Assembly (NCBI GenBank): GCA_964618895.1 | Contig: CAZUDO010000022.1 | Location: forward strand, 1-22,255 | DNA from: CAZUDO01 sp964618895 | Lineage (GTDB): Bacteria; Desulfobacterota; Binatia; DP-6 | Direction of reading: 5' to 3' | DNA: 22,255 nt | Shown: positions 15,203 to 22,255 of the stretch, in pieces | How the letters are laid out: each line of letters begins with the position of its first letter | How positions within the stretch are numbered: position 1 is the first letter of the stretch | The notes under the pieces: model-generated | What the model saw: the letters and a program-made list of their open reading frames with translations, nothing else | Told to the model about the DNA's origin: nothing | The model's database searches: none | Translations under genes and position numbers: made by a program

Positions 15203-15330
15203 CGCGCGGGTGGCGGGTCGACGAACGTACGAGGCGGAGTGCTGTCCGCCTAGTGCCGATAGCACGGGACGCCGAGCCGGTCGGCGACGACGGCGAACGT
15301 CGCCAGCAGCTCAGCGATCGGCGAACGCAT
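15203..15330 (-). pseudogene. 5' fragment of a nucleotidyltransferase (toxin-type), frameshifted
   Basis: An ATG at 15330 opens MRSPIAELLATFAVVADRLG followed by VPCYRH and a TAG at 15252-15250. In a second frame, from about 15256, the sequence goes on as ALGGQHSASYVRRPATRA. Together they resemble the LGVPYxxGGSxASxxYGxPRxTxD start of MNT/AbiEii-type nucleotidyltransferases. The rest of the enzyme, including the catalytic acidic residues, is absent; argB begins 40 bases later. The ATG overlaps the 3' end of the small upstream frame, as in a two-gene module. Similarity is from memory of the motif, not a search. Confidence 0.6.
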
Positions 15331-15541
15331 GCGCCGCGCGGTCGAGCTTCCGCTTCAGCTCGAGGTGATGGGCGAGGTCGTCGGCCCGATCGGCCGGCGT
15401 GGGCCACTCCGGGCGCACGCGCCGCGCGTGCTCGCGGAGCTGCTGCCCGAGAAGAAAACCCCGCTCGGGACCGCGGGTGCGCGCCTGTTCCGCGTGATGG
15501 GCGCGTTTCAGGGCGTCAACCCGCTCCCGATCCCGGGCGAC
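15311..15541 (-). pseudogene. Small helical protein fragment upstream of the nucleotidyltransferase remnant
   Basis: The minus-strand frame reads VARDRERVDALKRAHHAEQ, later RPEWPTPADRADDLAHHLE, and ends FADR with a TGA at 15313-15311. It is charged and helical, about 76 codons. It resembles the small partner proteins (ALKRAH...LHPxWP...R.DDLxxH) encoded just before some nucleotidyltransferases. No ATG, GTG or TTG start lies in frame at the expected place, and the 5' end runs into the EamA gene, so it appears truncated. The rightward frame from 15329, antisense to this, is judged a shadow. Confidence 0.5.
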
Positions 15542-16409
15542 GAAGACGCAGTGTACCCGGGTTGGACGTGGGCGGCGAGCCCTCCTCGCCGCGCAGGCGC
15601 ATCGTCCGCCAGCCGATCGCTCCCAGCACCACTGCCCCGCCCACGATCGTCGCCAGCCGCGGCACTTCTCCGACCACCAGGAACACCCACACCGGGTTCA
15701 GCACCGGCTCGAGCATGCCCACCAGCGACGCTCGCGCGGCCGGCACGTCGCGGATGCCGCGCACGAAGAGCGCGTAGGCTCCGGCCACCTGCACGGTACC
15801 GAGGAGGGCGAGCAGCCCCATCGAGCGCGCCGGGACCGGCAGGTCGCCGGCCACGAACGGGAGCAGCACGATGGCCACCAGCGCGTTGCCGAGCGTCACC
15901 GCCGCCTCCCCGCCGCCGTCGCGCACGCGCCGGAGCGCCAGGATGAGCATGGCGAAGAACAGGCCGGAGAGGAGCGCGATGCCGTCGCCCGCGCGCGCGT
16001 CGGTGTCGATGCCGCCCACGAAGAAGAGCCCGAGGCCGACGAACGCGACCGCCACGGCCGCCAGGTCGGCGCTACGGAGCGGCTCGTCGAGCAGGACGGG
16101 GGCGAGCAGCAGCACCCAGAGCACGCCGGTGTACTGCAGGAAGATCGCGTTGGCGGCGGTGGTCCACTTGGTGGCGACCACGAAGGTGATGACGTTGCCT
16201 GCCGACCCGACCAGCGCCGCCACCAAGGCGGGACTCCAGCGGGGCAGGCGGGGACGCAGCAGCAACGCCAGCGCGACCGCCGCCACGGCCGAGCGCAGGC
16301 ACGCGACGGTGAGCGCCGGTTCGGGGACCGACTTGACGCCCAGGCCGGCCAGCGACCACAGCACGGCCGCGCCGGCCACGGCCAGAAGCCCCCGTCGCGC
16401 GCGCGACAT
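15516..16409 (-). CDS. EamA/DMT-superfamily transporter
   Basis: This 297-residue inner-membrane protein has about ten hydrophobic segments in two repeated EamA halves (roughly residues 8-130 and 140-270). Members export or import amino acids, metabolites or drugs; the substrate cannot be told, though its place among arginine genes hints at a metabolite exporter. The ATG lies 17 bases after the hslU stop. The last 25 residues or so, after WRTMRLRGEEG, are hydrophilic and Pro/Gly-rich. They overlap the start of the decayed module, so the original C-terminus may have been altered by that rearrangement. Confidence 0.85.
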   Translation of the reverse strand: MSRARRGLLAVAGAAVLWSLAGLGVKSVPEPALTVACLRSAVAAVALALLLRPRLPRWSPALVAALVGSAGNVITFVVATKWTTAANAIFLQYTGVLWVLLLAPVLLDEPLRSADLAAVAVAFVGLGLFFVGGIDTDARAGDGIALLSGLFFAMLILALRRVRDGGGEAAVTLGNALVAIVLLPFVAGDLPVPARSMGLLALLGTVQVAGAYALFVRGIRDVPAARASLVGMLEPVLNPVWVFLVVGEVPRLATIVGGAVVLGAIGWRTMRLRGEEGSPPTSNPGTLRLRRPGSGAG

Positions 16410-16426
16410 CCGGGCTCACACCCCGA

Positions 16427-17776
<1,350 letters not shown>

Positions 17777-17794
17777 GGGGGAGGGTGGGCGCGG

Positions 17795-18326
17795 CTAGGC
17801 GCCGAGCTCCTCGATGACCAGCTGGTCGTTGGTGTAGACGCAGATCGCGGCGGCGGTGCGCATGGCCTCCTCGGCGATCTGGCGCGCGTCGAGTGTCGAG
17901 TGCCGCACCAGCACGCGCGCGGCGGCGAGCGCGTAGTTGCCCCCCGAGCCGATGGCGCAGATGCCGTCCTCGGGCTCGATCACGTCGCCGGTGCCGGAGA
18001 CGACCAGCGACGACTCGCGGTCGGCGACCACCAGCAGCGCTTCGAGCCGCCGCAGGAGCCGGTCGGTGCGCCAGTCCTTCGCCAGTTCGACGGCGGCCCG
18101 ACGCAGGTTACCGCTCACTTCGACGAGCTTCTTCTCGAAGCGCTCGGAGAGGGTGAGGGCGTCGGCGCCCGCGCCCGCGAAGCCGGCCAGGACGCGATCT
18201 TGATAGAGGCGGCGGACCTTGCGGGCGTTCCGTTTCATGATGGTCTGGCCGACGGTCACCTGCCCGTCGCCTGCCATCACGACGCGTCCCTGGTGGCGCA
18301 GGGCCAGGATGGTGGTGGAGCGGAGT

Positions 18327-18346
<20 letters not shown>
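17795..18346 (-). CDS. hslV: ATP-dependent protease proteolytic subunit HslV, with short propeptide
   Basis: HslV (ClpQ) is the threonine protease of the HslUV complex. The frame begins at a GTG (18346) behind GGAGGTG and gives 183 residues. The catalytic Thr is most likely Thr11, in RSTTILALRHQG, so ten residues must be removed; many HslV proteins lose only a Met. Conserved GDGQVTVGQT, NARKVRRL and GSGGNYALAAA motifs follow. The start overlaps the 3' end of xerC by 20 bases, so the propeptide is coded within the xerC stop region. It forms one transcription unit with hslU. Confidence 0.95.
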
Positions 18347-19201
<855 letters not shown>

Positions 19202-19211
<10 letters not shown>

Positions 19212-19230
19212 GGAGGGGCGATGCTATCAA
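19202..19230 (+). promoter_or_regulatory. Predicted sigma-70-like promoter for the lipoprotein-AsmA run
   Basis: TTGTCG (19202-19207) and TATCAA (19225-19230) are 17 bases apart, each 4/6 to consensus. Transcription would start near 19237, leaving a 20-base leader before the ATG at 19257. The -35 overlaps the xerC start codon region. Confidence 0.4.
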
Positions 19231-19249
19231 CCGGGTCCGGACGGGACAA
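19221..19249 (-). promoter_or_regulatory. Predicted sigma-70-like promoter for xerC-hslVU operon
   Basis: On the minus strand TTGTCC (19249-19244) and TAGCAT (19226-19221) are 17 bases apart, each matching 4/6 consensus positions. The implied start of transcription falls within about three bases of the xerC ATG. Its -10 overlaps that of the rightward promoter at 19202-19230. Confidence 0.4.
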
Positions 19250-19256
19250 GGTAAGG

Positions 19257-19658
19257 ATGCGCCGCGCCGTCGTCATGCTCGCTCTGCTGGCGGCGTCGGC
19301 CGTGGCGTGCGGGTCCGACCCGTCCACGCCACGCGGCACCGCCGAGCGCTTTCTCGACGCGCACTATGTGCGTATCGACCTGCCGGGCACGCTGCCGCTC
19401 ACCACCGGCCTCGCGCAGCACAAGGTCGAGCAGGAGATCGAGCTGGTGCAGGGCCAGCTGATCGACGACTCCACCCGCAAACCGACCGTCCACTACGCGC
19501 TGCTCGAAGAGCACCCCGAGCACGACGCGGTCACCTTTCTCTTCCGCGGCTCCATCCGCGTGGAGGACGCCGACAGCTTCGAGCGGCGCTGGATGGTCAC
19601 CGTGCGCCGGCAGGAGGACGGCTGGCGCGTCACCAACTACCAGGAGCTGGGGGGATGA
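19257..19658 (+). CDS. Small predicted lipoprotein, NTF2-like fold possible
   Basis: This 133-residue protein has a basic start, a hydrophobic stretch and a lipobox AVAC with Cys18, so it is probably a lipid-anchored envelope protein. The mature part opens with TAERFLDAHYVRID and ends with RWMVTVRRQEDGWRVTNYQELGG. A first helix ending in a Tyr, then strands closing with a WxVxxY pattern, is reminiscent of NTF2/SnoaL-like folds, but I do not recognise a named family. AAGG is present five bases before the ATG, preferred over an upstream ATG at 19221 that lies in the promoter. Its stop overlaps the first ATG of the tandem duplication by ATGA, linking it to the AsmA gene. Confidence 0.78.
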   Translation: MRRAVVMLALLAASAVACGSDPSTPRGTAERFLDAHYVRIDLPGTLPLTTGLAQHKVEQEIELVQGQLIDDSTRKPTVHYALLEEHPEHDAVTFLFRGSIRVEDADSFERRWMVTVRRQEDGWRVTNYQELGG

Positions 19659-19718
19659 GGATCCCGCGCTGGGTCCCCCGGGAGCTGGGAGGATGACCAT
19701 CCCGCGCTGGGTCACGCT
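19643..19718 (+). repeat. 38-bp tandem duplication over a stop/start junction
   Basis: Two adjacent 38-base units (19643-19680, 19681-19718) agree at 32 of 38 positions, and at 30 of the first 33. Each unit holds GGAGCTGGG, a ribosome-binding site, an ATGA stop/start overlap and codons for M-x-IPRWV. The end of the lipoprotein gene and the start of the AsmA gene have thus been copied in tandem. Confidence 0.92.
19655..19696 (+). CDS. 13-codon upstream ORF created by the duplication
   Basis: The ATG in the first repeat unit opens a 13-residue frame, MRIPRWVPRELGG. Its first residues mimic the AsmA protein start (MTIPRWV) and its last mimic the lipoprotein end (ELGG). It overlaps the lipoprotein stop at its start and the AsmA ATG at its end, each by ATGA. 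It has its own ribosome-binding site, so it may be translated, but a function for the peptide is unlikely; it would mainly relay coupling. Confidence 0.5.
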   Translation: MRIPRWVPRELGG

Positions 19719-21246
19719 GACGCTGGTCGGCGTGGCACTCGCCGGGGCCGGGGTGCTGGGATGGATCGCGTACCTGGCCGAGGCGCGGTCCGACCGGCTG
19801 TTGGCCGCCGCCGGGCGCGTCTTGGGGCGGGAGCTGACCGCCGAGCGGGTCGGGGTCGTCGTCGGCCGGACGGTGGGGGTCGGGCTCTGGGGTGTCCGCA
19901 TCGCCGACGATCCGGCCTTCGGCAGTGACGAGCCGTTCGTGGTCGCGCGCAGGATCGAGATGCGGGTGCGGCTGTTGCCGCTGCTGCGCGGCCGTCTGAT
20001 CGTCGACCGGGTGGTGGTGGACGAGCCGGTGGTGCGCCTGGTCCGCGCGGCCGACGGGCGGCTCAACTTCGACTCCCTGCGCCAGCAGGCCCGCGCCAAC
20101 AAGAAGCAGCAGAAGGACGGCCCCGACGCCGCGGAGAGGCCCCATGCCGGCGCGGCCTTCCAGGTAGCGCTGCTGGCCGTACGCGCGGGCACGGTACGCT
20201 TCCAGGATCAGGAAACGGGGCACACGCTCGAATTGCGCGACCTGGTGCTGGACGCCGAGCAGCCGCACCTGGGGGCACCCATCCCGGTCACCGTCCGCAC
20301 GCGCTTCGAGGCCACCGACGTGCGCTTCGACGGGATCACGAGCGAGGGCGTGCTCGACCTGGCGACCGAGGGCGCCTGGTACTTCGGTACGGTGCACGTC
20401 GAGCAGGGCACCGTCGGCCCGTTCACCTTCAGCCAGGCCGAGGCGCGCGCCCAGCTCCGGCCGCCGACCGCGTTGCTCGAGCGCATGCGCGTCAAGTTCC
20501 TCGGCAGCGAGATCACCGGCTACGTGCGCGTGCAGAGTGGCGGCGAGGGTGTGGGGATCCGCGCCGAGATCGACGGTCGCGACCTCGATCTGGAGCAGCT
20601 GCCGGTGGCGGCCGGCCGGCCGCGGCCGGCCGGCAAGCTGTCGATGCACGTCTCGCTCGCGGGCCCGGTGCCGGGCGCGGGCGACTTCCGGCAGGCGCTC
20701 CGTGGCAGCGGCCGGTTCGAGGTGGCGCAGGGCCGCATCACGAACCTCCGTCTGGGGACCATGCTGCGCGACGTGCTCGGGCCATTCCTCGGCGCCGAAA
20801 AGACCGAGCGCCTGCGCACGCGCTATCCGGACCTGTTCGGCGGCGACGACCTCCTGTTCACGGCGTTCTCCGGCTCGGGGCTGCTGAAGGAGGGCCGCAT
20901 CCGCTCCGAAGACTTCGTGCTCGCGGGCGCGAGCTACCAGACGCGCGGCAGCGGGACGCTCGGGCTCGACGGCGGCCTGGATGTGACGTTGCGCCTGCTC
21001 GCCTCGGCGGCGCTCACCGACGACCTGGTCGGCAAGGGAACCAGCCGCGCCGCGCTCGTGGACGACCAGGGCCGACTGGTCGTGCCGCTGCACGTCGGCG
21101 GGACGCTCGACCATCCGAAGGTGACGCCCGAGGCCGAGTTCGCGGGCCAGGTGGCGCGCAACCTGCTCGGCGGAACGGGGCTCGAGAAGGCGGCGGGCGC
21201 CGTGATCGAGAAGCTGCTCAGCGGCAAGAAGCGCCGGCAGAAGTAG
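19693..21246 (+). CDS. AsmA-family protein
   Basis: This 517-residue protein has one N-terminal transmembrane segment (about residues 7-28) and a long beta-rich periplasmic part. The N-terminal motif with RVVVDEPVVRLVRAADGRLNFDSL (about 105-130, AsmA-type) and the C-terminal GSGRFEVAQGRITNLRLG and SGSGLLKEGRIRSEDFVLAG segments are typical of the AsmA/TamB-like lipid-transfer fold. Such proteins are linked to outer-membrane lipid transport. A short Lys/Gln-rich stretch (NKKQQKDG, near 135) and a basic tail KKRRQK break the pattern. The start follows GGGAGG in the second repeat unit. Neighbours suggest an envelope or lipid context. Confidence 0.85.
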   Translation: MTIPRWVTLTLVGVALAGAGVLGWIAYLAEARSDRLLAAAGRVLGRELTAERVGVVVGRTVGVGLWGVRIADDPAFGSDEPFVVARRIEMRVRLLPLLRGRLIVDRVVVDEPVVRLVRAADGRLNFDSLRQQARANKKQQKDGPDAAERPHAGAAFQVALLAVRAGTVRFQDQETGHTLELRDLVLDAEQPHLGAPIPVTVRTRFEATDVRFDGITSEGVLDLATEGAWYFGTVHVEQGTVGPFTFSQAEARAQLRPPTALLERMRVKFLGSEITGYVRVQSGGEGVGIRAEIDGRDLDLEQLPVAAGRPRPAGKLSMHVSLAGPVPGAGDFRQALRGSGRFEVAQGRITNLRLGTMLRDVLGPFLGAEKTERLRTRYPDLFGGDDLLFTAFSGSGLLKEGRIRSEDFVLAGASYQTRGSGTLGLDGGLDVTLRLLASAALTDDLVGKGTSRAALVDDQGRLVVPLHVGGTLDHPKVTPEAEFAGQVARNLLGGTGLEKAAGAVIEKLLSGKKRRQK

Positions 21247-21307
21247 GTGATCGAGGGGCACCGGGGCCATCTTGCGCCCGCGCGCGCACCTCTGGTACGC
21301 GACGCGT

Positions 21308-21511
21308 ATGGCCGTCGCCCGGGTCACCGAGATCGTCGCGTCCTCACCGGACGGGTTCCGCGAGGCTGCCGAGGAGGGGCTGGCGCGGGCGGCGCGCACG
21401 CTGCGCGGCATCACCGGTCTCGAGGTGCTGCGCAAGACGGTCAAGGTCGTGCGCGGGCTCATCGTCGAGTACCGCGTCGAGATGAAAGTGACCTTCCTGC
21501 TGGAGGATTGA
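21308..21511 (+). CDS. Dodecin-like protein, first of a tandem pair
   Basis: This 67-residue protein starts MAVARVTEIVASSPDGFREA and ends EYRVEMKVTFLLED, the beta-alpha-beta-beta pattern of dodecins, which form hollow dodecamers. The position of the flavin-stacking Trp of halobacterial and mycobacterial dodecins reads GITGLEV here, without Trp, and the Gln that contacts the flavin is replaced by Arg (YRVEMKV). It may therefore not bind flavin in the standard way. An upstream in-frame ATG at 21272 would add 12 unrelated residues and is less likely. The stop shares one base with the next gene (TGATG). Confidence 0.88.
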   Translation: MAVARVTEIVASSPDGFREAAEEGLARAARTLRGITGLEVLRKTVKVVRGLIVEYRVEMKVTFLLED

Positions 21512-21723
21512 TGCCCATGGCGGTCGCACGCATCACGCAGATCATTGGCGCCTCGCCGCACAGCTGGGAGGACGCTGTCCGCAATGCCCTCGAGCGGGCC
21601 AACAAGACCCTGCGCGGCATCACCGGCATCGAGGTGCTGAAGGAGAACGCGGCGGTCGAGAACGGCAAGATCGCCGAGTACCGGGCGACGGTGCAGGTCA
21701 CCTTCGTGCTCGAGGGGAGCTGA
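21511..21723 (+). CDS. Dodecin-like protein, second of a tandem pair
   Basis: This 70-residue dodecin-like protein starts MPMAVARITQIIGASPHSWEDA and ends QVTFVLEGS. It is a clear paralogue of the previous gene (shared TLRGITGxEVL core). The flavin-binding Trp and Gln positions are again Gly and Arg. SPHSWEDA resembles the opening of the calcium-type dodecin of mycobacteria, an impression from memory only. GGAGG lies 4 bases before the ATG at 21511 and 10 before the ATG at 21517; the second would give the more usual MAVARI start and 68 residues. Confidence 0.88.
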   Translation: MPMAVARITQIIGASPHSWEDAVRNALERANKTLRGITGIEVLKENAAVENGKIAEYRATVQVTFVLEGS

Positions 21724-21730
21724 GGCAGCG

Positions 21731-22255
21731 ATGGGTGACCGCATGACCGCGCTCGATGCGGCCTTCTACTACCTGGAGCGCACCGGGCAGCTGTTGCACG
21801 TGGGCGGCGTGTACACCGTCGACGGCAGCCTCGACTTCCGCCGCCTGGTCGACGACGTGGCCGGGCGCCTGCCGCTCATCCCGCGCTACACCCAGCGCGT
21901 CGTCCCGGTGCCGTTCAACCTGGGGCACCCCACCTGGGAGCGGGACCCGCGCTTCAACGTGCGCAACCACATCTTCCGCCACACGCTACGCGCCCCGGGC
22001 GACGACGAGCAGCTAGTGCGCCTGGCGAGCCGGCTGTTCGCGGACCCGCTGCACCGGGGGCGTCCGCTGTGGGAGCTGCATCTCATCGACGGCTACCGCG
22101 GCGATCGGAGCGCGCTGTTCACCAAGGTGCACCACTGCATGATCGACGGGGTGAGCGGCGTGCAGCTCCTCGGCGTCATCTTCGACGCCAGCCCGAACCC
22201 GGCGCCGCCGCCGCCGTCGGACGGGTTGCCGCCGGCGTCCGCGCTGCCGTCGCCG
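21731..22255 (+). CDS. Wax ester synthase/diacylglycerol acyltransferase (WS/DGAT), 3' end cut by window edge
   Basis: The frame is open from the ATG at 21731 to the edge (175 residues of an expected 450-500). It begins MGDRMTALDAAFYYLE, as these enzymes do. It carries PLIPRYTQR, WELHLIDG and the catalytic motif HHCMIDG at residues 134-140, preceded by KV and followed by VSG. Such enzymes transfer acyl groups from acyl-CoA to fatty alcohols or diacylglycerol for storage lipid; some have other acyl acceptors, and substrate cannot be told. GAGG precedes the ATG by 5 bases; Met5 is an alternative start. A Pro/Ala-rich linker begins near residue 155, a common hinge in the family. It starts 7 bases after the second dodecin gene. 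Confidence 0.93.
   Translation, partial: MGDRMTALDAAFYYLERTGQLLHVGGVYTVDGSLDFRRLVDDVAGRLPLIPRYTQRVVPVPFNLGHPTWERDPRFNVRNHIFRHTLRAPGDDEQLVRLASRLFADPLHRGRPLWELHLIDGYRGDRSALFTKVHHCMIDGVSGVQLLGVIFDASPNPAPPPPSDGLPPASALPSP

Noticed and set aside
15329..15946. Rightward frame starting MRRAVELPLQLEVMGEVVGP that looks protein-like
   Set aside because: It is antisense to the small helical fragment and to the EamA gene. After about 90 codons it becomes Arg/Ala/Pro-rich nonsense. The minus-strand reading explains the sequence better.

Overview
The window is a high-GC, gene-dense bacterial chromosome segment. Its core is one long leftward (minus-strand) biosynthetic run: xerC, hslV, hslU, an EamA transporter, argB, argD, argF, (interruption), argG, argH, an LptM-like lipoprotein, lysA, dapF, dapA and dapB (cut by the left edge). 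From memory, xerC-hslVU next to an arg block and then lysA/dap genes is typical of deltaproteobacterial lineages such as Geobacter and relatives. With the high GC, tandem dodecins and a WS/DGAT-type acyltransferase, I would guess a Desulfobacterota-, Binatota- or Myxococcota-like organism. No rRNA or taxonomic marker is present, so this is only an inference.

Layout, left to right. 1-3616 (minus): lysine/diaminopimelate genes dapB (partial), dapA, dapF, lysA. 3613-6688 (minus): lipoprotein, argH, argG, chained by 4-base stop/start overlaps. 6781-12182: a block of unrelated genes on both strands that separates argG from argF. It holds a duplicated PH-like membrane protein (+), a composite palindromic repeat, a GST (-), a HigA-type antitoxin with a decayed HigB toxin (-), a secreted alpha/beta hydrolase (-), vapBC (+) with a duplicated vapC fragment, and a Dyp-type peroxidase (+). 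12109-15163 (minus): argF, argD, argB, again with 4-base overlaps. 15203-15541: a decayed two-gene module resembling a nucleotidyltransferase toxin-antitoxin pair. 15516-19211 (minus): EamA transporter, hslU, hslV, xerC. 19257-22255 (plus): a divergent run of lipoprotein, AsmA-family protein, two dodecin-like proteins and a WS/DGAT acyltransferase cut by the right edge.

Together argB, D, F, G and H cover most of glutamate-to-arginine synthesis (argA/argJ and argC are not in the window). dapA, dapB, dapF and lysA give four steps of the DAP route to peptidoglycan precursor and lysine. HslUV is the ATP-dependent protease and XerC the dimer-resolution recombinase.

The most interesting material is where this conserved run has been disturbed: the 5.4-kb block between argF and argG, an ArgF whose reading frame now runs into the antisense of the neighbouring peroxidase gene, three toxin-antitoxin remnants at different stages of decay, a nested A-B-B'-A' palindrome array, and a 38-bp tandem duplication that copied a stop/start junction and created a 13-codon upstream ORF before the AsmA gene. 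I did not find a clearly new multi-gene defence or metabolic system.
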